Assembly: GCA_949840935.1 (NCBI GenBank)
Contig: CATKXX010000001.1
Location: 1-64,000, forward strand
Source of the DNA: an uncultured Acetatifactor sp.
GTDB lineage: Bacteria; Bacillota; Clostridia; Lachnospirales; Lachnospiraceae
Length of the DNA stretch: 64,000 nt
Direction: 5' to 3'
A program made the translations under genes and the position numbers. The notes under the pieces are model-generated. The model did not search any database. It worked only from the letters and a program-made list of their open reading frames with translations, and was not told where the DNA came from. This document shows positions 1-7,794 of the stretch, in pieces. How positions within the stretch are numbered: position 1 is the first letter of the stretch; each line of letters begins with the position of its first letter.

Positions 1-104
1 TTTCGGGGATGTTTGTTTGGCGATAGACATTATACCAGAAAAGGGAGGTCAATGCTCTTTTTATTTGCAATCTCCCATAAAATCAAGGTTTGAGTAACAA
101 AAAA

Positions 105-128
105 TAGGGTAGTATTTGACACTACCTA
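105..128 (-). terminator. hairpin upstream of the integrase
   Basis: An inverted repeat TAGGGTAGT / ACTACCTA (one bulged G, 7-nt loop) lies in the gene-free stretch 1-149. Read leftward the stem is followed by a T run, which is the complement of the A run at 99-104, so it would work as a terminator for minus-strand transcription. No minus-strand gene lies to its right, so it may instead belong to the recombinase regulatory region or to an attachment site. A GGAGG at about 138 serves the following gene. Nothing else is recognisable in bases 1-104. Confidence 0.35.
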
Positions 129-149
129 AAATGAAATGGAGGTGGGTTT

Positions 150-1274
150 ATGCCCAGAAAAGGTGAGAATATACGGAAAAGGGCTGACGGGAGATGGGAA
201 GGGCGGTACAGTACGATGAACCGCAGTACTGGAAAGAAACAGTATCATTCGGTCTATGCGCAGACCTACAGGCATGTAAAGGAAAAGCTGATCACAGCCA
301 GGCAGGCACAGCTGGATGCCCCACAGCCGGCAGTATCGGAGGTACCGGCTGGAGAAACGTTTGGAGCCGTAGCCGATATGTGGCTGACAAATGTCAGAGA
401 AAGCTGTAAGTACAGTACCTATGTAAAGTACAGGCAGACATATGAGAAACATATAAAGGATGCCATGGGCGGACTGGCACTTTCCTCAGTTACTGCAGAG
501 CTGATACAGGGGATGCCGGGGATCCGGGAAATATCTTCGGAAAGCCTTGTCAGGAGCATCTACTGCGTTATTAACCAGGTGCTCCTGTTTGCACAGAAAC
601 ATCATTTCCCGGTGACCGGGCCGGTCACAAGAGGCAAAACAGCCAGAACGGTAAAGCCGGTAGAGGTAATGAAACATGCGGAACAGGTTCGGCTGTTTGA
701 GGTATTATATACGGATATGAATCTGAATAAATTTGGAATCCTGCTGTGCCTTTCGACCGGCATGAGGCTTGGAGAGATATGTGCTCTGAAATGGAGCGAT
801 ATTGATATTAACGGGAAACTGCTCTATGTAAACCGGACAGTGCAGAGAATTACTGTGGAGGAAGGGACATCCAGGACAAAATTAATAGAAAGCGAGCCCA
901 AAAGCGCATTTTCAAAGAGGGTCATCCCGCTTTCCGATGAGATAGCCCGGCTGGCGCAGGAATTTTACATGGAAAGCGAATATGTCATTTCAGGGGACAG
1001 GCCCACGGAACCGCGGACTTATCAGAACCGCTTCCATAAGCTTCTCAGCGAGGCCGGTATCCCTGCATACAATTTCCATATTTTGAGGCATACCTTTGCC
1101 ACCAACTGTGTGGACTCGGGAGCCGACATCAAGAGCCTGAGTGAGCTTTTGGGACATTCCAGCGTCAACATCACGTTGAACCGATATGTTCATCCCAGTG
1201 TGCAGACGAAACGTCAGCATCTCAATACTCTGTCAGCTATTTATGGTCAATATCTGGGTCAGCAGTGCTCATAG
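150..1274 (+). CDS. tyrosine recombinase / phage-type integrase
   Basis: A site-specific recombinase of the tyrosine family (374 aa). The N-terminus has an AP2-like arm-binding look (repeated basic and aromatic residues, DGRWEGRY), followed by a SAM-like core-binding region at about 70-160 and a catalytic domain at about 175-365. Visible catalytic positions are Arg206 in STGMRLGE, the HILRHTF box (His and second Arg), LGHSS (His), and the nucleophile Tyr346 in NRYVH. Length is normal for the family and GGAGG precedes the ATG. No other phage or conjugation gene is nearby, so it stands alone at the head of the surface-glycan locus. It may be a relic of how the locus was acquired or may invert or exchange DNA locally. 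No inverted-repeat-flanked promoter was found. Confidence 0.93.
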   Translation: MPRKGENIRKRADGRWEGRYSTMNRSTGKKQYHSVYAQTYRHVKEKLITARQAQLDAPQPAVSEVPAGETFGAVADMWLTNVRESCKYSTYVKYRQTYEKHIKDAMGGLALSSVTAELIQGMPGIREISSESLVRSIYCVINQVLLFAQKHHFPVTGPVTRGKTARTVKPVEVMKHAEQVRLFEVLYTDMNLNKFGILLCLSTGMRLGEICALKWSDIDINGKLLYVNRTVQRITVEEGTSRTKLIESEPKSAFSKRVIPLSDEIARLAQEFYMESEYVISGDRPTEPRTYQNRFHKLLSEAGIPAYNFHILRHTFATNCVDSGADIKSLSELLGHSSVNITLNRYVHPSVQTKRQHLNTLSAIYGQYLGQQCS

Positions 1275-1290
1275 GCTTATAGTTACACGC

Positions 1291-1329
1291 TTTTCACATT
1301 TTTTCGCAGATTATAAAAATCTGTGAAAA
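1291..1329. repeat. nested inverted repeats downstream of the integrase
   Basis: Outer arms TTTTCACA (1291-1298) and TGTGAAAA (1322-1329) enclose inner arms CAGATT and AATCTG around a 5-nt loop. The two pairings overlap by two bases, so they are alternative. Placement directly after a tyrosine recombinase gene makes it a candidate core attachment site, but it could equally be an integrase terminator. This is an inference from position and symmetry only. Confidence 0.4.
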
Positions 1330-1338
1330 CATGCAGGG

Positions 1339-1355
1339 CACATATAGTATATGTG
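1339..1355. repeat. 17-bp perfect palindrome before sortase gene
   Basis: CACATATA-G-TATATGTG is a perfect dyad followed by TTTTG. It lies 57 bp upstream of the sortase start and could be an operator or a weak terminator for the integrase transcript. Confidence 0.4.
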
Positions 1356-1411
1356 TTTTGAGGATTTTTTACACATTTAAAAGGAAATAGGTAGAAAATA
1401 CAGGGGGAAGC

Positions 1412-2335
1412 ATGGAGAGAAATCAACGGCCGGATCAAGACAACAGGATATGGAAGATAATGCTGTGCCTGTTTCTGGCGGTGGCAGCAATTGGCCTGAC
1501 AGTCGCAGGGGTGGGAATTTACAGAAAGAACCAGGCCCAGGCGCGGATGGAGCAGCTGTCTGAAAGCACGTCCGGCGGGGCGGAGGAGGCTTCCCATTCC
1601 GGTGAGGCGTCTGTGGCAGTGTCGGCTGGCACAGCGGAGCGGGAAGGGGGGAGCGTACAGGCTTCCGGGACGGAGGATGCCGCTTCCGGGAGCCCGGCAG
1701 GCGAAGCGGAGGATCCACTGCAGTATCTTAAGGATATGGGAGTTCCAATCCCGGAGAAAGAGATTGACTTTGCGGATCTGCAGGCAAACGTCAATGAGGA
1801 TATCTATGCATGGATTTACATACCTGATACACAGATTGACTATCCGGTGCTGCAGCATCCCACGGATAATTACTATTATCTGAATTACAACCTGGACGGC
1901 AGCAAGGGGTACCCCGGATGCATCTACACAGAGGACTATAACAGGAAGGATTTCTCGGATCCCAACACGGTGATCTACGGGCATAACATGAAGAACGGGA
2001 GCATGTTTGCGGGGCTCCACAAGTTTGAGGACAGCGACTACTTTGCAGAGCATCCCTACGTGTATATTTACACGGAGGAGAGGCTTTATGTCTATGAGAT
2101 TTTTGCTGCCTATGAGAGCGGGAACGAACACATCCTGTACAATAATGATTTTACCAGTGAGTATGTTTACTCGAAATATCTGGAGAAAATTTTCTCTCAA
2201 AGGGCGATGAACAGCAATATAAAGGAGTCTGTGGAGGTCACTGAAGAAGACTGCATCGTGACTCTCTCCACCTGTGTCGCAAATAAAGCTGACAGGCGTT
2301 ATCTGGTACAGGGAGTGCTGCTGAATGAAGAGTAG
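1412..2335 (+). CDS. class B sortase
   Basis: A membrane-anchored cysteine transpeptidase that attaches surface proteins to the cell wall (307 aa). There is one N-terminal membrane segment (about 13-32), a Ser/Glu/Ala-rich low-complexity linker (about 45-105), and a sortase B catalytic domain at about 115-305. Catalytic residues seen are His191 in IYGHNMK, Cys288 in TLSTCV, and an Arg a few residues later in DRRYLV. A good ribosome site (AGGGGGAAG) precedes the ATG. The stop overlaps the next gene by 11 nt, so sortase and LCP protein are co-translated. The probable substrate is the protein at 3494, which has an SPKTAE-type sorting motif. Confidence 0.95.
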   Translation: MERNQRPDQDNRIWKIMLCLFLAVAAIGLTVAGVGIYRKNQAQARMEQLSESTSGGAEEASHSGEASVAVSAGTAEREGGSVQASGTEDAASGSPAGEAEDPLQYLKDMGVPIPEKEIDFADLQANVNEDIYAWIYIPDTQIDYPVLQHPTDNYYYLNYNLDGSKGYPGCIYTEDYNRKDFSDPNTVIYGHNMKNGSMFAGLHKFEDSDYFAEHPYVYIYTEERLYVYEIFAAYESGNEHILYNNDFTSEYVYSKYLEKIFSQRAMNSNIKESVEVTEEDCIVTLSTCVANKADRRYLVQGVLLNEE

Positions 2336-3428
2336 GGCGGGACGTCATAGAAAAGTGAAAGTTTACCGGGCCGTGGCATGGGTGCTGCTGGTGATCGTGA
2401 TCCTGGCGCTGGCGGGTTGTATTGCTTTCCTTGCCATGCAGGTTTCAGGAAGGAACAGGCTCAGCAATACCGGCGACAGTACGGGGCCGGTGCTGAACCT
2501 GGCTGCGGCTGCCGGAAGGATAGAAGATCTGCAGGCTATGGGCCTGGAGGAAATGACGGAGACAGATGAGGACTGGCAGGAGGGCGATGTGCGCTATCAG
2601 GGGGTACATTACCGGTACAATGAGGATATTCTGACATTCCTTTTCATGGGCATCGATAAGGAGACGGAGGTAAAGCCCGTGAAGGACGGCCTGGACGGCG
2701 GCCAGTCGGATGCCATGTTCCTGCTGGTTCTGAATCCGCATATTAAGGAGATTTCTGTGATCAATATTCCCAGGGATACTATGACGGATATTGACGGTTA
2801 CGACGAGAACGGATATTTCATGGCTACGGTAAAGGCCCAGCTGGCGTTGCAGCATGGTTACGGGGACGGGGCGGAGCTGAGCTGCGAGCGTACGGAGAGG
2901 GCGGTTGCGAGGCTGTTTTACGAGCTGCCCATCCACGGATATTGCGCCGTCAATATGGGGGCTGTGCCGATGCTCAACGATGCCGTGGGCGGCGTGGAGA
3001 TCGTGGCCCCGGAGGATGTAATCTATACCGATATCAAGGAGGGAGACAGGGTTCTTCTGAGGGGTGAGACGGCCTATAATTACCTGCACAACAGGGATAC
3101 CACGGTATCCTGGAGCGCGGCAGGCCGCCTGGAGCGTCAGAAGCAGTACCTGGCGGCGTATGCGGCCACTGCCATGGAGGCCATGAAAAGCGATATTACG
3201 CTTCCGGTGACACTTTATAATACATTGAGTAAATATATGGTGACGGATATTTCACTGGACGAGGTCAGTTATCTGGCCGTCCAGGCGTCAGGGTATCATT
3301 TTGATGAAAGCAGTATGTATACCCTGGAGGGAGAGAATGTCAAGGGAGAGCAGTATGAGGAATTCCACGTGGACGAGGCGGCGCTTTATGAGCTGATCCT
3401 CAAGATATTTTATGAAGAAGTGGAATAA
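2325..3428 (+). CDS. LCP (LytR-CpsA-Psr) family glycopolymer ligase
   Basis: LCP enzymes transfer polyprenyl-linked glycopolymers (teichoic acid, capsule) to peptidoglycan on the outer face of the membrane. The protein (367 aa) has a short basic N-terminus, one membrane helix at about 12-36, a linker, and the LCP domain at about 100-330. Seen are the conserved D-x-M-F/L-L-x-L strand, the IPRDTM box with its phosphate-binding Arg-Asp, and HNRDT with a downstream SAAGRLERQ motif. It sits directly before the glycan locus, which fits a role in attaching that locus's polymer to the wall. Translation is coupled to the sortase gene. Confidence 0.93.
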   Translation: MKSRAGRHRKVKVYRAVAWVLLVIVILALAGCIAFLAMQVSGRNRLSNTGDSTGPVLNLAAAAGRIEDLQAMGLEEMTETDEDWQEGDVRYQGVHYRYNEDILTFLFMGIDKETEVKPVKDGLDGGQSDAMFLLVLNPHIKEISVINIPRDTMTDIDGYDENGYFMATVKAQLALQHGYGDGAELSCERTERAVARLFYELPIHGYCAVNMGAVPMLNDAVGGVEIVAPEDVIYTDIKEGDRVLLRGETAYNYLHNRDTTVSWSAAGRLERQKQYLAAYAATAMEAMKSDITLPVTLYNTLSKYMVTDISLDEVSYLAVQASGYHFDESSMYTLEGENVKGEQYEEFHVDEAALYELILKIFYEEVE

Positions 3429-3493
3429 AAAAACGGTATTAGGCCGTGAGGCTTGATATAACCACATGACTATGAAGAAAGGAGGACACGCCA

Positions 3494-4255
3494 ATGAAAA
3501 AATTATCCAGTATGGCAGCTCTCGGGCTTGCGCTGGCTCTTACCTTCGGTATGACTGTAAGCGCAGCGGAGAGCGCTACTACAGCGGGGGTAGCTCCGGA
3601 GATCAAGCAGGAGCAGGTAAAGGAGTATGAGGACAAATCTGCTGCCCTGACCGAGGCGGTAGGCAGTGTAACTGCTACTGTCAACGGCCAGTCCGTAACG
3701 ATGACCAAGGAGCCGGTGAAGCCTGCGACTCTGTTTGAGGCGGAACAGATTGCCACTGATATGGCAAAGGAAAAGGCAGCTGAGCTGAATCTTACTGTTT
3801 CCGACAATCAGAAGATCGAGACAAAGGTAGTCGGCTCTGCAGACATTAAGCTCCCTGAGGGAACCGTGATTCCTGAGGAGGGGATTACGCTGGACATCTC
3901 CATCAGCGGGATTGCGGCAGGTAAGACCTATGTACTGCTGCATCTGACAACCGACGAGAATGGTAAGCCCGTATGGGAAACCATCGTACCTGACGCTGTG
4001 GTAGATGGGAAGGTGACTGCTACTTTCAAGTCATTCTCCCCTGTTATCGCCAACGAAGTAACTCTCGTTGAAGTAGGGGAAGAAGGCGCTCCGGACGAGT
4101 GGCTTGAGCCCCGTCATCCGGAACAGGCACAGTCTGCTCCGGCACCTGGGACTTCCCCCAAGACTGCTGAGACACTTCCTGTAGCGGGTGTCATGGCACT
4201 GATCTGTCTTGCAGGCGCTGCTGTATGCGCGGGCAGGATTCGCTATAACAAGTAA
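3494..4255 (+). CDS. sortase-anchored secreted protein
   Basis: A 253-aa exported protein of unknown exact function. It has a signal peptide at 1-25 (cleavage near VSAAE), a central region that reads as Ig-like beta-strands, and a C-terminal SPKTAETLP motif at about 221-229, followed by a hydrophobic helix and a basic RIRYNK tail. This is the layout of a sortase substrate; SPKTAE replaces the textbook NPKTG/LPXTG. A very strong AAAGGAGG ribosome site precedes the ATG. The gene follows the LCP gene in the same direction and is the likely substrate of the sortase at 1412. Its weak codon bias and small size suggest a well-expressed surface protein, but no binding partner can be inferred. Confidence 0.8.
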   Translation: MKKLSSMAALGLALALTFGMTVSAAESATTAGVAPEIKQEQVKEYEDKSAALTEAVGSVTATVNGQSVTMTKEPVKPATLFEAEQIATDMAKEKAAELNLTVSDNQKIETKVVGSADIKLPEGTVIPEEGITLDISISGIAAGKTYVLLHLTTDENGKPVWETIVPDAVVDGKVTATFKSFSPVIANEVTLVEVGEEGAPDEWLEPRHPEQAQSAPAPGTSPKTAETLPVAGVMALICLAGAAVCAGRIRYNK

Positions 4256-4297
4256 TTTACGTATTAACGCCGTTTTGTACTTCTGAAACATGTGGTT

Positions 4298-4330
4298 GTC
4301 CTGTCTCCCCGGAGCATGGGGAGGCAGGAC
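4298..4330. promoter_or_regulatory. 13-bp stem-loop between surface-protein and glycan genes
   Basis: GTCCTGTCTCCCC and GGGGAGGCAGGAC form a 13-bp stem with one G-T pair and a 7-nt loop. A short A-rich stretch, not a T run, follows on the plus strand, so it is not a classic intrinsic terminator. The right arm contains the GGGGAGG that would be the ribosome site of the glycosyltransferase at 4342, so folding could block translation or act as an attenuator. Function is inferred. Confidence 0.5.
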
Positions 4331-4341
4331 AAAATAAAATC

Positions 4342-5622
4342 ATGAAAGAACCTGATGTGTACATGAAAAAAATATTATATATAACCACTGTAAGCGGATT
4401 TCTGCCACAGTTTGAGAAGAAGGATGTAGAAATCATGCAGGAAATGGGGTATGAGATACATTATGCTTCCAATTTCCATCATCCTGTATATCCCTTTGAT
4501 AAAGGGAAGCTGGAAGAACAGGGGATCATCCTTCACCAGATTGATGTGTCAAAGAGCCCGCTTAAGCTGCGGGAAAACATCAGGGCGGTGAAACAGCTTA
4601 AGCAGATTATCGATCAAGAGCGCATAGATATGCTCCATTGCCACAATCCCATGGGGGGAGTGGCGGGGAGGGCGGCGGCTCATCTGAGCAAGGCGGATCC
4701 ATGTGTGATCTATACGGCTCATGGGCTGCATTTTTATAAGGGCGCGCCCTTGTTGAACTGGCTGCTTTTCTATCCGGTGGAGAAATTTCTGGCAAGGTGG
4801 ACGGATGCCATTGTCACAATCAATCAGGAAGATTATCTCAGGGTAAAGAAAAGCTTTCGCCTGAAACCGCATGGATTTGTGGAACAGATTCATGGAGTGG
4901 GAGTGGATATGGAGCGATTCAGCCCCAGGCCTGAGAGGGCGGCCTGCAAGAGGAAGGAGCTTGGGATTCCCGGGGATGCATTTCACATTGTAACGGCAGC
5001 GGAGCTGAATGACAATAAGAACCAGAAGGTCATCATAGAGGCGATTGCCGGGCTTGACCGAAGGGATATCTGTTACAGCCTGTGCGGCAGGGGGCCCAAT
5101 GAAGCCGTGCTCAGGAAGCTGATTACGGAAAAGCATCTGGAAGGGCAGGTGAGGCTGCTGGGCTTTCGGACGGATATGGAGGAAATCCTGCAGACGGCGG
5201 ATGCATTTGCTTTTCCCTCAATCAGGGAGGGACTGGGGATCGCGGCAGTGGAAGCTCTGGCCTGTGGAGTGCCTCTGATCGTATCCGATAACAGGGGCTC
5301 CAGGGAATATGCGGAAAATGACAGGAACAGCATTGTCTGCGAAGCAGGTGACGTGGATGGCTTCAGGCAGGCAATCCAGCGATTACATAGAGATACTGAG
5401 TACAGGAGGACGCTGGCAGGATATTGCAGGGCATCAGCGGATAAATTCAGCGTCAGTAATACTGTGGATGTCATGCGGACAGTGTACGGGAAAGCGGACG
5501 GGAGGCTTGCACAGAAAAGTCCACAGGCCCGGCCTGCGCAGGAAAAGACGGAAAATCAGATTGTGCATATAAGCACAGGAGCGCGGGCTGTGTGCGGGAA
5601 GGTGGAAGACCGGGCACAGTAG
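4342..5622 (+). CDS. glycosyltransferase family 4
   Basis: A GT-B fold retaining glycosyltransferase (426 aa) that moves a sugar from a nucleotide donor onto the growing surface glycan. The N-terminal acceptor domain includes CHNPMGGV and YTAHGLHFYKGAP. The C-terminal donor domain has ELNDNKNQ, the LLGFRTD segment, and the E-x7-E type motif in REGLGIAAVEALACGVP at about 293-309. The last 40 residues are extra and basic. The start is ambiguous: ATG 4342 has a distant GGGGAGG inside a hairpin, while ATG 4363 (MKKILYITT) matches the usual family N-terminus. It is the first glycan-assembly gene of the locus. Confidence 0.92.
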   Translation: MKEPDVYMKKILYITTVSGFLPQFEKKDVEIMQEMGYEIHYASNFHHPVYPFDKGKLEEQGIILHQIDVSKSPLKLRENIRAVKQLKQIIDQERIDMLHCHNPMGGVAGRAAAHLSKADPCVIYTAHGLHFYKGAPLLNWLLFYPVEKFLARWTDAIVTINQEDYLRVKKSFRLKPHGFVEQIHGVGVDMERFSPRPERAACKRKELGIPGDAFHIVTAAELNDNKNQKVIIEAIAGLDRRDICYSLCGRGPNEAVLRKLITEKHLEGQVRLLGFRTDMEEILQTADAFAFPSIREGLGIAAVEALACGVPLIVSDNRGSREYAENDRNSIVCEAGDVDGFRQAIQRLHRDTEYRRTLAGYCRASADKFSVSNTVDVMRTVYGKADGRLAQKSPQARPAQEKTENQIVHISTGARAVCGKVEDRAQ

Positions 5623-5653
5623 AAAGTGCGCGTTAAGGGAAAAGGGGAGTATT

Positions 5654-6565
5654 ATGCCGGAAATATCTGTTATTATGGGTGTTTATAACCAATTTAATAA
5701 AGAGGTGCTTCTGGCGGCTGTGAATTCCATTTTGAACCAGAGCTTTTCGGATTTTGAATTCATTATTTATGACGACGGCTCCTATCCGGAGGCAGCAGTG
5801 CTTCTTAAGCAGGTGGAGAAGATGGATAGGCGGATCATCTTGATAGGGCAAAAGGAAAATCATGGTCTGGCTTTTTCTTTGAACGCGTGCATCCACAGGG
5901 CGAGGGGAAAATACATAGCGAGAATGGATGCGGATGATATATCCTATCCTGACCGCCTGCAGAAACAGAAGGACTTTCTGGATCGGAATGATGAATTTTC
6001 ATGGGTGGGGTGTAACATAGAAGTCTTTGACGGGGCAGGTGTCTGGGGCAGAAGGCAGATGCCGGAGAGGCCGCAGGAATCCGATTATCTGAAATATTCC
6101 CCCTTTGCTCATCCTACGGTGATGTATCGGGCGGAAATCTTTAATTCCGAACAAAATTATGCAGTTTCCAAGGAGACGCTGCGCTGTGAGGATTATGAAA
6201 TCTTTATGAGGCTGAGCAAGGCAGGACTGAGGGGCGCTAATCTGCAGGAATATCTGTTCTGTTACAGGGAAGACATGGAATCTTATGGTAAGAGAACCTT
6301 TCGGCACCGTATGAATGAGGCCCGGTGCAGGTATCGGAATTTCAAATCCCTGGGAATCCTGTTTCCCAGGGGATGGTTGTACATACTCAGGCCGGTTGCG
6401 GCGTGCCTGGTGCCAGACAGGCTTCTTGCATGGGTCAAGCGCAGGGAATCCCTGATCTCTGAGGGGAAGATGCCAAGGCTGGGCCTGCCAGGACTCGAAG
6501 AACGCCGCGTGGAGCCGCAGTCTCATTATCTGCGCCGTGGAGCTGATTTTTCAAACACGCTCTAG
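5654..6565 (+). CDS. glycosyltransferase family 2
   Basis: A GT-A fold inverting glycosyltransferase (303 aa). It opens with the family signature ISVIMGVYN, continues with NQSFSDFEFIIYDDGS, and carries the metal-binding RMDADDISYPDRL (DxD-type) at about 91-103. The acceptor side includes the CEDYEIFMRLS motif typical of capsule GT2 enzymes. GGGGAG lies 8 bp before the ATG. It follows the GT4 gene by 31 bp and is probably co-transcribed. The sugar specificity cannot be read. Confidence 0.93.
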   Translation: MPEISVIMGVYNQFNKEVLLAAVNSILNQSFSDFEFIIYDDGSYPEAAVLLKQVEKMDRRIILIGQKENHGLAFSLNACIHRARGKYIARMDADDISYPDRLQKQKDFLDRNDEFSWVGCNIEVFDGAGVWGRRQMPERPQESDYLKYSPFAHPTVMYRAEIFNSEQNYAVSKETLRCEDYEIFMRLSKAGLRGANLQEYLFCYREDMESYGKRTFRHRMNEARCRYRNFKSLGILFPRGWLYILRPVAACLVPDRLLAWVKRRESLISEGKMPRLGLPGLEERRVEPQSHYLRRGADFSNTL

Positions 6566-6630
6566 TGCACTGATAACCAGTGCTTCTGACCGGATGGAGT
6601 ATTGGCAGCTGCGGTAATGAGGGAATGATT

Positions 6631-7629
6631 ATGAAAAGCAAACGGAAATATGTGTTGATAAGCCTGTTGGCTGTGAGTCAGCTGACTGTAATCCAGCTGG
6701 CCGGCTGTGGGGCAGATAATGAGACTGCTGTCCAATCGGCGGAGTACGAGCAGCTGGCGGGACTGGATAATGCGATTATTGCCGAGATTGATTTCAGTGC
6801 AGCAGGCCCGGGGGCGGCTTCTGAGTCCGGGGTATCTCAGGAGGGGCAGGACGGCGGACAGCCGGGGACGGAAGGTGCGGGAAGCCAGGAGGATACCGTG
6901 CAGGGAAGTGCCGAAGGCCAGGGCGGCAGTGGAAGCCAGGAGGATACTGTGCAGGGAAATGCCGGAGGCCAGGGCGGCAGTGGAAGCCAGGAAGGCGCCG
7001 TGCAGGGAAATGCCGTGGGCAGGGACAATGGGAGTCAGGGCAATGCAGGGAACAGGCGGAATAATACCGGCGGCCCGCAGCAGGGAGGGAGGCCGGTTTC
7101 CGGCCAGGCATCCGGGGCTGCAGGCCGGGGCGCGGATACTGATGCATCCGGCCAGGATGAGGGACAGCAGGAAGCTCCTGCAGAGACTGACGGCGCTGAC
7201 TCTGACCAGGGAGGAGACGGCCAGGGGGAATCTGGAGGGGAAGATTCCGTGCAGGAAGGAAGTGACCGGGAGGAAGCTGAAGGAGAAGGAGCCGGAGGAG
7301 ACAATGCCGGCGATGGTTCCGTGCCGGGCGGAAGCGGTGAGGAAGGAGCCGGAGGAGACAATGCCGGCGATGGTTCCGTGCCGGGAGGAAACGGTGTAGA
7401 GGGAGCCGGAGGAGACAATGCCGGCGGAAGCGGTTCCGTGCCGGGAGGAAGCGGTGAGGAAGGAGCCGGAGGAGATAATGCTGGCGGAAGCGGTGTAGAG
7501 GGAGCCGGAGGAGACAATGCCGGCGGCGGTTCCGGGCCGGGAGGAAGCGGTGAGGAAGGAGCCGGAGGAGACAATGCCGGCGGCGGTTCCGTGCCGGGAG
7601 GAAGTCCGGGGGACGCCGGCTCAGAGTGA
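6631..7629 (+). CDS. repeat-rich lipoprotein
   Basis: An exported, probably lipid-anchored protein (332 aa from the chosen start). The ATG at 6631 has a GAGGG site 7 bp upstream; an upstream ATG at 6580 lacks one and would place 17 residues before the signal. The N-terminus is basic, then hydrophobic, then a lipobox LAGC, so lipidation of Cys is expected. The mature part is almost entirely low-complexity Gly/Glu/Gln/Ser/Asn with two kinds of tandem repeat: GGSGSQEDTVQGNA-like units near the start and GAGGDNAGDGSVPGG-like units toward the end. No enzymatic domain is seen; a flexible wall-spanning spacer is plausible. A further 45 codons stay open in the same frame after the stop (ATG at 7630). 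Confidence 0.75.
   Translation: MKSKRKYVLISLLAVSQLTVIQLAGCGADNETAVQSAEYEQLAGLDNAIIAEIDFSAAGPGAASESGVSQEGQDGGQPGTEGAGSQEDTVQGSAEGQGGSGSQEDTVQGNAGGQGGSGSQEGAVQGNAVGRDNGSQGNAGNRRNNTGGPQQGGRPVSGQASGAAGRGADTDASGQDEGQQEAPAETDGADSDQGGDGQGESGGEDSVQEGSDREEAEGEGAGGDNAGDGSVPGGSGEEGAGGDNAGDGSVPGGNGVEGAGGDNAGGSGSVPGGSGEEGAGGDNAGGSGVEGAGGDNAGGGSGPGGSGEEGAGGDNAGGGSVPGGSPGDAGSE
7289..7612. repeat. tandem repeats in lipoprotein gene
   Basis: Near-identical units built on GGAGCCGGAGGAGACAATGC recur about seven times with alternating 33-54 bp spacing and encode GAGGDNAGxGSVPGGSGEE variants. The high identity between copies points to recent expansion or contraction by slippage or recombination. Confidence 0.85.
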
Positions 7630-7794
7630 ATGGATTCGGAAGCTCCGGTAAGATGGTTTGGACTTTGGAGAAAGCAGCCGGGGAGGTTCGGGCAGCAGGG
7701 AAATGTCCTGAAAGGGAACGATCAGGAAGGCTCCGGCAGCAGGGAATCAGGGGATTCTGTTGTGTGAAAAGCCGGGCAGGCTGTGGAGGTGAGG

